From assembly GCA_934621385.1 (NCBI GenBank), contig CAKTUI010000047.1, forward strand, positions 1 through 14,217: a DNA stretch of 14,217 bases, read 5' to 3'. A program made the position numbers and the translations under genes. The notes beneath the pieces are model-generated. The model searched no databases. It was given only the letters and a program-made list of their open reading frames with translations, and was not told the DNA's origin. This DNA comes from an uncultured Kiritimatiellota bacterium. GTDB taxonomy: Bacteria; Verrucomicrobiota; Kiritimatiellia; RFP12; UBA1067. This document shows, piece after piece, positions 1-7,249 of this stretch (positions within the stretch are counted from its first letter, which is position 1; each line of letters starts with the position of its first letter).

Positions 1-7
1 ACAGTAT

Positions 8-28
8 TTGGCAAACGGGCTATGCCAA
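8..28. repeat. Imperfectly spaced palindrome TTGGCA-9 nt-TGCCAA
   Basis: Perfect 6-bp arms (TTGGCA at 8-13 and TGCCAA at 23-28) flank a 9-nt spacer. It may be a regulator site or a hairpin at the end of an upstream transcript. No T-run follows, so it is not a standard terminator. The position, 75 bp upstream of the operon's -35, leaves its role open. Confidence 0.35.
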
Positions 29-67
29 GATCTGAGCCCTTCTTTGGTTGGGTGCACACTATTATGG

Positions 68-89
68 CAAACTGCGGACAAACTGCGGC
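68..89. promoter_or_regulatory. Tandem 11-nt direct repeat upstream of the promoter (possible activator site)
   Basis: CAAACTGCGGA at 68-78 is followed directly by CAAACTGCGGC at 79-89, 10 of 11 bases identical and one helical turn apart. The repeat ends 13 bp before the -35 hexamer at 103. AraC/XylR-type activators commonly bind direct repeats just upstream of -35, so this is a plausible binding site for such a regulator. Which regulator binds is unknown. A related GGCAAAC occurs at 10-16 and 66-72. Confidence 0.4.
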
Positions 90-102
90 CACGCGCAAGC
101 GG

Positions 103-132
103 TTGACGGGTGACCCCGTCTTTTGGTAAAAT
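103..132 (+). promoter_or_regulatory. Sigma70-type promoter for the secreted-protein operon
   Basis: A -35 TTGACG (103-108) and an extended -10 TGG-TAAAAT (TAAAAT at 127-132) are separated by 18 bp. The spacer contains an inverted repeat, GACGGG (105-110) and CCCGTC (115-120), followed by TTTT. This could be an operator or a weak terminator of an upstream gene. Transcription from here would give a leader of about 118 nt before the ATG at 257. Confidence 0.6.
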
Positions 133-178
133 AACTCCACTTTGGAAGTTTGTTTATGGGAAGCGATGAAATTGGCGT

Positions 179-208
179 GACGCATCTGGCGTCTGGCGGT
201 TCTTCCGC
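179..208 (+). other. Two small hairpins in the 5' leader of the secreted-protein operon
   Basis: GACGC (179-183) pairs with GCGTC (189-193) across a 5-nt loop. GCGG then pairs with CCGC across a TTCTT loop. They sit mid-leader, about 50 nt before the start codon, which itself lacks a clear Shine-Dalgarno sequence. No known riboswitch was recognised, so function is unknown. Confidence 0.3.
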
Positions 209-256
209 TAAATGTCTGATTGAATCAATTCTCCCCTCTCATGTACAAGAAATAAA

Positions 257-1852
257 ATGAAGAAATCCTGTCTGCCCATCATGTTGCTGTTCGCCCTCAT
301 CATTCGCCTTTCGACTTTGCTCGCTTCGGCGGCGACCGAGGCATACGCCAAGCCGGACATCCCCTATGTGGATGGTGCGGAATCGTTTGCCAATCCGGCC
401 ACGGGTTCGGCAGGCGGCGGATGGACGACATTCAAGCCGGAGGGCTTGCCGAACTGGCACGGCGGAGAAGGCTTCCACTCGTCGCTTTGGGAACTGAGCC
501 GCTTCTCGGGTGGCCGTGAGCAGAACGGGAAGCGTCCGCCCGACGCACGCGTCGGCGGCAAGGACATTCCCCTGACGGCCGAGATGACGGCGGATGTGCG
601 TCGTTTTCTGACAGAGACGCGGCAGAAGGGCGGAACTCTCATCGTCCGCCTCGGCTACACGTGGAGCGAGTATCCGGGGTGCGAGCCGTCGGACTTCAAC
701 ATCTTGCTTGGCCACGTGGCGACGCTGTCGAAGATTCTTGCCGACTTTGACGACGTGGTCGTCGCCGTTGAGGCGGGCATTGCCGGCCCATGGGGCGAGA
801 TGCATTCCTCGGAATACTGCGGGGCGGAGTACATGAACCGCATCCTGAAGACCTACATTGACAATCTCGGTCCGCGCATTCCGGTGCTGGTTCGCGCCCC
901 GAACTACTACAACAAGCTTGCGGGCACGAAGACGGAGGAACTTCTCGGGAAGATTCCGTTCAAGGATTCCTATCTCAAGCGACTTGGGATGTACAACGAC
1001 GGTTATCTTGGCACGTGGTGGGACTATGGCACCTGGGCCGGTGACTTCATCCGCGAGCGCGGCGTGACGCTTCTCGCGGCAAATCCGAATGCGCCCTATG
1101 GCGGCGAAATGGCCTACATCGGCCGCGACTGGCTTGAGAAGAACATGAAAGTCTTCCAGCCCGACCAGTGGAATATCGTCAAGGAATGGTACGAGACGCA
1201 TCTCACCTACTTGCGCAATCTTGGCGAGCGCGGCCATACGCTTGCGGACTTCCTGACGAACGACCTGACCTTTCGGACGAACGTCTACGCCTGGGCGAAG
1301 ATGCCCAACCTCGCGGAATACGACGGGACAAACATGAACAAGTTCGTCCGCGACCACATGGGCTACCGATTCGTCGTGCGGAGTGCGCGGCTCCCCATTG
1401 CGCTCAGCCGTGCGGGCCTCAAGCCGTCGGCCAAGAAGTCCAAGTCCGCCGCGGGCCCGCTGGTTGCCCTGAAACTTGAGAACACGGGCTTTGGACAACC
1501 GCTCCTGCCGCTTCGGGCCGAAATCCTCTGGGTTCGCGAAGCGGCGAATGTCCAGCGGAAGACGACGGCTCTCGGAACACTTCTGCCCCAGACGCTGGCC
1601 GAACGGACGAGTGCCTATCCGACGACGGCCGATCTCGTGATCCCCGGCGGAAGCTCCAAGCTCGTCGGATTCCCGCTCACGGGCTGGCCGACGGAGGCGG
1701 GTGACTACATGGTCTACGTGCGCGTGTCGATGCCCTGTGCAGATGAGGTGACGACCGGCGAAATGCCGCGCCGCGCCGTGCGCTTTGCCAATGCGGGCAT
1801 GTGGGAGCCTGCCTTGCGGGCCAATCGTCTCGGAAAGATTACAATCAAGTGA
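257..1852 (+). CDS. Secreted DUF4874/DUF4832 domain protein
   Basis: The 531-residue protein starts with a signal peptide (KK, hydrophobic core to about residue 24, small residues ASA before a likely cleavage near 26). Residues about 40-190 match the DUF4874 pattern, including a stretch ending EAGIAGPWGEMHSS (172-185). Residues about 205-380 match DUF4832, including R-APNYY (213-218) and GMYNDGYLGTWWDYGTW (244-260). The C-terminal 400-531 is beta-rich and sandwich-like. DUF4832 proteins are extracellular, glycosidase-like in fold and often near carbohydrate-active genes; the exact reaction is not established. The start has only a weak upstream purine stretch (AAGAAATAAA). It is probably the first gene of an operon with the next gene, 8 bp downstream. 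A polysaccharide-related outer-membrane or periplasmic role is inferred. The long minus-strand frame covering it is a GC-rich shadow. Confidence 0.8.
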   Translation: MKKSCLPIMLLFALIIRLSTLLASAATEAYAKPDIPYVDGAESFANPATGSAGGGWTTFKPEGLPNWHGGEGFHSSLWELSRFSGGREQNGKRPPDARVGGKDIPLTAEMTADVRRFLTETRQKGGTLIVRLGYTWSEYPGCEPSDFNILLGHVATLSKILADFDDVVVAVEAGIAGPWGEMHSSEYCGAEYMNRILKTYIDNLGPRIPVLVRAPNYYNKLAGTKTEELLGKIPFKDSYLKRLGMYNDGYLGTWWDYGTWAGDFIRERGVTLLAANPNAPYGGEMAYIGRDWLEKNMKVFQPDQWNIVKEWYETHLTYLRNLGERGHTLADFLTNDLTFRTNVYAWAKMPNLAEYDGTNMNKFVRDHMGYRFVVRSARLPIALSRAGLKPSAKKSKSAAGPLVALKLENTGFGQPLLPLRAEILWVREAANVQRKTTALGTLLPQTLAERTSAYPTTADLVIPGGSSKLVGFPLTGWPTEAGDYMVYVRVSMPCADEVTTGEMPRRAVRFANAGMWEPALRANRLGKITIK

Positions 1853-1860
1853 GGTCAGGT

Positions 1861-4629
1861 ATGAAGCGACTTGCATTCTTCTGTGGAATCATCGGACTTG
1901 CGCTGGGGCTTTCGGCGGCCTCGGTCAGCGATCGCGGCGACCAGTTCACCGATGAGGAGAACATTTCCATCGACCTCGGCGGCAAGTCGCGAGCCGTCAA
2001 GACCTGGAAGCAGAACAAGTGGAATGGACAGGCCCTCGCGGTGCAGAACGGGACGCTCGTCTTCACCGAGAGCGTTGCCGTGCACGGCGGAAAGATTGAC
2101 ATCGGTCCAAAGGCGGAACTGCGTTTTGCTCGCGGGTGCTACATCGGGTCGGGGCTTGGTGATGCTGGTACGCGGGTCTTCACGCTTTCGCCGGGTGCCC
2201 GGCTGGTGATGGAAGGCAACGAGTGGGGGCACGACCATACGCGGGTCGTCGTTCCCGCTCAGGCGGAATGGTCGGCCGACATCTCGAAGCTCTACCTGAG
2301 TGGCGGCATGAAAGATAACCTCTGGGACATTTCCGGGCGGGCCGTTCTGCTGCGCGGCATCAATGTCGCCGATGCCAAGTGGGGACATCGGCTAACCGTC
2401 CGCGTCCGTCCCGGTGCCGAACTCTACCTTGGTGGCCCCGTTGCAATCAATGGCAAGAAATGCCAGGTCGAGGTCATTCTTGAAGGCGGCACGGTGACGC
2501 TCTTCTGGGATGCGAAGCTTGAGCCGGGACTCGTGAAAGTAGCCCCGGGGGCGAAGGTCGAGATTAAAGTCGCCAAGGGCATCACCTTTGATGAGTCCAC
2601 CCTTGAGAAGGGGAAGGATGCCGTCGTGAAGATTCGCCGCGATGCACCCATTGGCATCAAGCTGCCGGCCCGCTACACGTTTGACGTGAAGTACGATCGC
2701 ACGGGACGGAGCTACTGGATTTCGGCCGACAACTTCAAGGAGAGCGTGGCCGACTTCCGCGTACGCTATCCGAATCCCGACAGGGAGTCGTCCGTCAAGT
2801 ACGAGAAGGCCAAGGTCGGGGATACGATCTTCCGTCGGCGCTTCCCCGAGGGGAAGGGACCGTGGGTTGTGACGGCGGCGGTGCGGGACGTGCATGGCGA
2901 CATCTGCAGCACGAACATCACGGTTCGCCGTCCCGAAGGTGTGGTGAAGCCGCCCGCGCCGAACGACCTCGTGCTGGTCGGCCAGACGGGATATGGGGAT
3001 GCGCTTGACTTGGCGGAGGATGTGTTCGAGCAGGATCTCTGCAACCTCTACGTCGGTTGGAAGACCATCTGGAAGACGCTGCCGGACGCATGGCCGCAGG
3101 AAAAACGCGAGCGCTGGGCGAAGATTGCAAAGGATCGAAAGATGTGGTCCATGAGCATTTATGCGCCGCCGAGTCCCGATCTCAACGCGAAACTCGCCGA
3201 CACCTACGAGAACCGCTACCTTGGCAACAACGCGGGCGAGTATGCGAGTTTCATGTACCAGGGGCGGTCGAACTGCGGCATTCCGATGAACGTCGACCTT
3301 CAGACGGCCAAGGACAAGTTCGTGAACCGCTTCATCGCGAATGCGGGCTTCGGATGGATGGCGCGTTTTCCGTGGATGTTCTCAACGTGCGGCGCGGCAC
3401 TGGCCTGCTACGAGTTGGCCGGTGGCATCGACTTCATCTGCAACGAGCAGTGGGCCATCGGCGCACAGAACATTGCCCACACATCTGCCGAGGCGCGTGG
3501 TGCGGCGCGCAAGTGGCGTCCCGAGTACTGGTGCGCCTGGAATGCGCACGAGTGGCAGACATGCGCGATTCCCTATCGCACGAAGCAGAAGTACGATTCC
3601 TGTCTCGTCGGCTTTCTTCAGGAATACATCTTCGGCACGTCCATCATCGTGCTGGAGTCCGGTGCTCAGGGCAAACAGGCCTGGAAGTACACGTCCGACA
3701 CGCCCGGACAGCCCGCCGATGAACGCCGCGAGGAGGGGTATGACGGATTTGTGGCCAAGAACTACCGAGACATCACCAAGAAGTTCTACGACTGGGTGAA
3801 GGCTAATCCTCGCGATGAGGGGACACCCGAAACGCGCATCGCCATGGCCCTCGGCAATCTCGACGGCTACCTCGGCCAGTATGGCGGCTTCACCGTCTGG
3901 AGCCAGCACGACAACGCCGAGACAAATGCCGCGCTTTGGAAATATGGTGCGCCCGAAGGGTCCCAGGCGATGATGGAGGACCTGTTCTTCCCCCGTCCTC
4001 CCGAACTGATGGCACCGTTCAGGAACACGTGGATTGGCGGCACGCCCTATGGGCAGGTGGATGTCATGCAGGTGGACGACGAGTCGACTGTCGCGGACTT
4101 GCGCCGCTACGACCTGCTGGCCTTCGGCGGATGGAATACGATGACGCCCCACGTGAAGGATGTCCTTGAACGGTATGTACGGGGGGGCGGAACGCTTGTG
4201 CTGTCGCGTCCTGAGCTGACGACCCGCATCGACCGCGATTTCAAGAACTACACGGACAAGGACCTGCTCGCGCCGTTCGACTTCCTGCCGCCGGAGGGCA
4301 AACCCGGTGAGTATGTTGAAAAGAAGTTCGGGAAGGGCCGCTACTTCCTCTTTACTGCGCGTACGTTCCCGTCCGAGGACAAGGTTGCGCGTGAAGCCTA
4401 CACGGGGCTGGTCGATCGGTTGGCCCGCGCCGTTGAGCAGACGGTGCGGATTGCCGGCGTTTCGTCCGACACGGACTCGCCAAAGGCCATTGTCTACGGT
4501 GTCTACCCGAACAAGGTTTACTTTCTGAACGCGGACACCGTCAAGGCCCGTACCTTCACCTACGAAATGAAGGGAAAGAAGACGACGCTGACGCTTCAGC
4601 CGTGTGAAATCCGCGTCATTTCGCGCTGA
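1861..4629 (+). CDS. Large secreted protein: beta-rich N-terminus, glycosidase-like barrel, GATase-like domain
   Basis: The 922-residue protein starts at the ATG at 1861, giving MKRLAFFCGIIGLALGLSAA, a clear signal peptide. The preceding GAGGTCAGG supplies a ribosome site, so the longer upstream frame is not used. Residues about 25-270 consist of short beta-strand repeats with many Gly and Val, like a beta-helix or carbohydrate-binding region. Residues 285-375 look Ig-like. Residues about 380-690 resemble a TIM-barrel glycosidase. Candidate catalytic acids are E460 (GNNAGEYAS), E529 (ICNEQW, like the Asn-Glu of clan GH-A) and E599 (IIVLESG). Residues about 725-800 hold a Rossmann-like segment (DLLAFGGWNT, then GGGTLVLS) like the glutamine-amidotransferase-like domain of beta-galactosidases. 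I cannot name a GH family. The gene is translated just after the DUF4832 gene, so the two probably act on the same glycan outside the cell. Confidence 0.7.
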   Translation: MKRLAFFCGIIGLALGLSAASVSDRGDQFTDEENISIDLGGKSRAVKTWKQNKWNGQALAVQNGTLVFTESVAVHGGKIDIGPKAELRFARGCYIGSGLGDAGTRVFTLSPGARLVMEGNEWGHDHTRVVVPAQAEWSADISKLYLSGGMKDNLWDISGRAVLLRGINVADAKWGHRLTVRVRPGAELYLGGPVAINGKKCQVEVILEGGTVTLFWDAKLEPGLVKVAPGAKVEIKVAKGITFDESTLEKGKDAVVKIRRDAPIGIKLPARYTFDVKYDRTGRSYWISADNFKESVADFRVRYPNPDRESSVKYEKAKVGDTIFRRRFPEGKGPWVVTAAVRDVHGDICSTNITVRRPEGVVKPPAPNDLVLVGQTGYGDALDLAEDVFEQDLCNLYVGWKTIWKTLPDAWPQEKRERWAKIAKDRKMWSMSIYAPPSPDLNAKLADTYENRYLGNNAGEYASFMYQGRSNCGIPMNVDLQTAKDKFVNRFIANAGFGWMARFPWMFSTCGAALACYELAGGIDFICNEQWAIGAQNIAHTSAEARGAARKWRPEYWCAWNAHEWQTCAIPYRTKQKYDSCLVGFLQEYIFGTSIIVLESGAQGKQAWKYTSDTPGQPADERREEGYDGFVAKNYRDITKKFYDWVKANPRDEGTPETRIAMALGNLDGYLGQYGGFTVWSQHDNAETNAALWKYGAPEGSQAMMEDLFFPRPPELMAPFRNTWIGGTPYGQVDVMQVDDESTVADLRRYDLLAFGGWNTMTPHVKDVLERYVRGGGTLVLSRPELTTRIDRDFKNYTDKDLLAPFDFLPPEGKPGEYVEKKFGKGRYFLFTARTFPSEDKVAREAYTGLVDRLARAVEQTVRIAGVSSDTDSPKAIVYGVYPNKVYFLNADTVKARTFTYEMKGKKTTLTLQPCEIRVISR

Positions 4630-4642
4630 TTTGGTCATCGGA

Positions 4643-4673
4643 TTGAAAAAGCCCTACCGTTTTGTGGTATAAT
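4643..4673 (+). promoter_or_regulatory. Promoter for the SLC1-type symporter gene
   Basis: TTGAAA (4643-4648), a 19-bp spacer and an extended -10 TGG-TATAAT (TATAAT at 4668-4673). The predicted start of transcription, near 4680, is only a few bases before a strong hairpin. No intrinsic terminator was seen between the preceding stop (4629) and this promoter, so read-through from the upstream operon is possible. Confidence 0.7.
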
Positions 4674-4686
4674 TTGTCGCGACGCG

Positions 4687-4724
4687 GATGCCGTGGGCAC
4701 AGGAGGAAAGGTGCCTGCGGCATT
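4687..4724 (+). promoter_or_regulatory. 5' leader hairpin with a perfect Shine-Dalgarno sequence in its loop
   Basis: Bases 4688-4700 and 4711-4723 pair over 13 consecutive positions, including tandem U·G/G·U wobbles; a further G·U (4687/4724) is possible. The 10-nt loop (4701-4710) is AGGAGGAAAG. The element lies at the extreme 5' end of the predicted mRNA. The AGGAGG is 50 nt from the chosen ATG (4757), too far for direct use. The loop also carries GGA with flanking C-A-C/G-U-G closure, like CsrA/RsmA binding hairpins. It may be a standby ribosome site, a translational control element or an mRNA-stabilising cap. This is inferred from sequence pairing only. Confidence 0.55.
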
Positions 4725-4756
4725 GGCGCGTGACAAAACGAAAACGACTGAAAATC

Positions 4757-5989
4757 ATGAAATTCAAGCAAGCACTCATTTGGACGGCTGCGCTTATCCT
4801 GGGCGCAGTCCTCGGTTGCCTCAACAATGGGGCACTTAACGCCTTTATGGACTTTGTCGCCTCGGCCTATACGAGGTGCTTCCAGTTCGTGGCCGTTCCA
4901 ACGGTTGCGCTGGCGATTCTGACGGCACTGGCCTCGCTTGGCGAAGGCAAGAAAATGGGCCGCATCTTTGCAAAGACATTGACATTTACCGTCCTGACAT
5001 CCTTCATCGCCGCGCTCGTCGGGCTGGGGCTTTATCTGCTTATCCAGCCGGGCCAGCTCTCGGCAGACGTCCTTTCGTCCGTCTCCGATTCGGCGAAGGG
5101 GACGATTTCTCGAATGGCTGAGATGCCGGATACAGTTTACGGGCACATTCTCAACGCGATTCCGAACAACCTGATTAATCCATTCCTGTCGGGGAACGTG
5201 CTCTCCATTGTGCTCATTTCGGCGGGGCTTGGTATTACGATTGCCATTTTGGGTAAGACGAACGAGAACGTGCGGGCGTTGCACCGCGTCCTTTGCGGCC
5301 TCCAAGAAGTCTTTTTCGGACTGATTAAAGGTCTTATTTGGGCGTTGCCCGTCGGCATCGTGGCGTTCGCGGCACAGTTGGCCTCCCAGATGTCGGCCGG
5401 CGTGGTCGTCGGTTCGATCGGCAAGTATGTGCTCATTGTCCTCGGCGGCAATCTCATCCAGTTCTTCGTCGTTCTTCCGCTCATCTGCTACTTGCGCGGC
5501 GTCAACGGCTACCGCGTCATGCGGGCGATGTCGCCCGCTCTGCTGATGGCACTCTTCACGAAGAGTTCGGCGGCGACTCTGCCCGTGACCATTGCAACGG
5601 CCGAGAAGAACATGAAGGCAAAGCCATGGGTTGCGCGGTTCATCCTGCCGCTCTGCTGCACAATTAACATGAACGGTTGCGCGGCATTCATCCTTGTCAC
5701 CTCTCTTTTCGTGATGCAGAACTCGCCCGAGTGCGGCATTGCCCTGACGCTGCCGACCATGTTGGTCTGGTGCGTTGTAGCCGTCATCTGCGCCATCGGC
5801 AACGCCGGTGTGCCGATGGGGTGCTACTTCCTGACGCTTTCGCTGATGGCGGGCGTTGGTGGAAACCTCATGATACTCGGCGTGATTCTTCCGATTTATA
5901 CGATTATCGATATGATTGAGACGGCGGAAAATGTCTGGTCGGACTGCTGCATCTGTGCGATGGTCGACAAGTCAACGCCTGAAAAATAA
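4757..5989 (+). CDS. Dicarboxylate/amino acid:cation symporter family protein (SLC1/DAACS), altered substrate site
   Basis: A 410-residue, multi-pass membrane transporter of the glutamate-transporter fold, normal in length. Signature positions are KSSAATLPVT (269-278, the re-entrant loop HP1), NMNGC (304-308, usually NMDGT in TM7) and IDMIETAENVWSD (384-396, TM8). Aligned to archaeal GltPh, the TM8 Asp that holds the substrate amino group (D394) is kept as D385, and N401/D405 are kept as N392/D396. R397, which binds the side-chain carboxylate, is E388, D390 is Tyr, and the sodium-site D312 is N306. An acidic amino acid is therefore an unlikely substrate, and sodium coupling may differ. The start at 4757 gives a typical N-terminus. 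In-frame GTG 4730 and ATG 4688 would add basic residues; ATG 4688 lies within the leader hairpin, so it is less likely. The gene is monocistronic. Confidence 0.9.
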   Translation: MKFKQALIWTAALILGAVLGCLNNGALNAFMDFVASAYTRCFQFVAVPTVALAILTALASLGEGKKMGRIFAKTLTFTVLTSFIAALVGLGLYLLIQPGQLSADVLSSVSDSAKGTISRMAEMPDTVYGHILNAIPNNLINPFLSGNVLSIVLISAGLGITIAILGKTNENVRALHRVLCGLQEVFFGLIKGLIWALPVGIVAFAAQLASQMSAGVVVGSIGKYVLIVLGGNLIQFFVVLPLICYLRGVNGYRVMRAMSPALLMALFTKSSAATLPVTIATAEKNMKAKPWVARFILPLCCTINMNGCAAFILVTSLFVMQNSPECGIALTLPTMLVWCVVAVICAIGNAGVPMGCYFLTLSLMAGVGGNLMILGVILPIYTIIDMIETAENVWSDCCICAMVDKSTPEK

Positions 5990-6021
5990 GAGAAAAATAC
6001 GCAATTTTGAGGCCCGCCCCC

Positions 6022-6051
6022 TTGTCGGTTTGGGGCTAAATGTGATAAAAT
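6022..6051 (+). promoter_or_regulatory. Promoter for the ilvC–NifU-like–GGGtGRT unit
   Basis: TTGTCG (6022-6027), 18 bp, then the extended -10 TGA-TAAAAT (TAAAAT at 6046-6051). The leader from about 6058 holds a small hairpin, CGCC (6069-6072) with GGCG (6076-6079), and only a weak ribosome site (AAGAAAGTG) before the ATG at 6099. No leader peptide rich in Ile/Val/Leu codons was seen. Confidence 0.55.
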
Positions 6052-6098
6052 AATAGGAGTTTCAAATCGCCAAAGGGCGAAGAAAGTGAATAACGATC

Positions 6099-7205
6099 AT
6101 GAAAATCAAGTTCGGTGATACCGTTGAAAATATTGTAACGCGCAAGGAGTTCCCTCTGAAGAAGGCTCAGAAGGTGCTTAAGAACCGTACGGTTGCGGTT
6201 CTCGGTTATGGCATTCAGGGCCCGGCGCAGGCTCTCAATATGCGTGACAACGGGATCAACGTGATCGTTGGCCAGCGTAAGGGCAAGGGCAAGAACTCCA
6301 GCTGGGGCCGTGCAATCAAGGACGGCTGGGTTCCCGGTGAGACGCTGTTCTCGATCGAAGAGGCCGCTGAGAAGGGCGATATCATCATGATGCTCACGTC
6401 CGATGGCTCGGTCGGTGAGGTGTGGAAGAAGATTGAGAAGTACATGACCCCCGGCAAGGCCCTCTATTTCAGCCATGGCTTCGCCTATGTCTACCAGAAG
6501 CTGACCGGCGTGAAGCCCAGCAAGGACGTGGATGTGATCATGGTCGCCCCGAAGGGTTCAGGCACGAACGTGCGCCGCAACTTCCTGAACGGTGCGGGCA
6601 TCAACTCCTCCTACGCGGTCGCGCAGGATGCGACGGGCAAGGCGAACGAGCTCACGCTCGCGATTGGCATCGCCGTCGGTTCGGGCTACCTCTTCCCGAC
6701 CACGTTTGAGAAGGAAGTGACGAGCGACCTCGTCGGCGAGCGCGGCATCCTGATGGGTGCTCTCTGCGGCGTGATGGAAGCTCAGTACTACACCCTCCGT
6801 GCGAACGGCCATACGCCGTCCGAGGCGTTCAACGAGACGTGCGAGGAACTCACGCAGTCGCTGGCCCGTCTGGTGGACGAGAATGGCATGGACTGGATGT
6901 ATTCAAACTGCTCGCAGACGGCCCAGCACGGTGCGCTCAAGTGGCGTCCGATGTTCCGCAAGGCGACGGAGCCGGTCTTCAAGAAGCTCTATGCGTCCGT
7001 CAAGCAGATGAAGGAAGCGAAGGAAGTCATTCGCGATACCGGCCGTGCGGACTACAAGGAATTCATGGCGAAGAAGCTTCAGGATATGCACGACTCGGAG
7101 ATGTGGAAGGCCGGTGAGGCCGTCCGTGCGCTCCGTCCGCACGAGCCCGTCCATGCGGGTGCGGCGACGGCTGCCGGCGTCCAGGGGCGCAAGATCACGA
7201 AGTAA
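6099..7205 (+). CDS. ilvC: Ketol-acid reductoisomerase (class I)
   Basis: A 368-residue IlvC. It converts 2-acetolactate or 2-aceto-2-hydroxybutyrate to the dihydroxy acids using NAD(P)H and Mg2+, in valine, leucine and isoleucine synthesis in the cytoplasm. The Rossmann motif is GYGIQG (36-41); GQRKG (58-62) lies in the cofactor-specificity loop. Other landmarks are the conserved His of SHGF (H126), VAPKGSG (149-155), and the Mg ligands D210 and E214 in SDLVGERG. NGHTPSEAFNETCEELTQSL (236-255) belongs to the helical catalytic domain. The overall pattern is closest to Bacteroidota-type enzymes, from memory of the family. The usual partners ilvB/ilvN/ilvD are absent from the window; instead an Fe-S scaffold-like gene follows 44 bp later. 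The basic C-terminal tail (340-368) is slightly extended. Confidence 0.96.
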   Translation: MKIKFGDTVENIVTRKEFPLKKAQKVLKNRTVAVLGYGIQGPAQALNMRDNGINVIVGQRKGKGKNSSWGRAIKDGWVPGETLFSIEEAAEKGDIIMMLTSDGSVGEVWKKIEKYMTPGKALYFSHGFAYVYQKLTGVKPSKDVDVIMVAPKGSGTNVRRNFLNGAGINSSYAVAQDATGKANELTLAIGIAVGSGYLFPTTFEKEVTSDLVGERGILMGALCGVMEAQYYTLRANGHTPSEAFNETCEELTQSLARLVDENGMDWMYSNCSQTAQHGALKWRPMFRKATEPVFKKLYASVKQMKEAKEVIRDTGRADYKEFMAKKLQDMHDSEMWKAGEAVRALRPHEPVHAGAATAAGVQGRKITK

Positions 7206-7249
7206 CCTTCGCGGAAATCGACTGGTTTTCAATACATAAGGAGAAACAC

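Noticed and set aside
239..1876. 545-residue minus-strand reading frame across the first gene
   Set aside because: It overlaps the DUF4874/DUF4832 gene almost completely, has an Arg/His-rich composition typical of GC-rich antisense shadows, and matches no family.
3382..4638. 418-residue minus-strand reading frame within the second gene
   Set aside because: Antisense shadow of a well-supported secreted protein, with no recognisable motif or ribosome site.
4711..4836. Short GTG-initiated leader peptide after the AGGAGG loop
   Set aside because: GTG 4711 is the right distance from AGGAGG but lies in the hairpin stem, is out of frame with the transporter and gives a peptide without any meaningful codon bias.
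6015..6035. Terminator GCCCCC/GGGGC between the transporter and ilvC
   Set aside because: The stem is short, no T-run follows, and it overlaps the ilvC -35.
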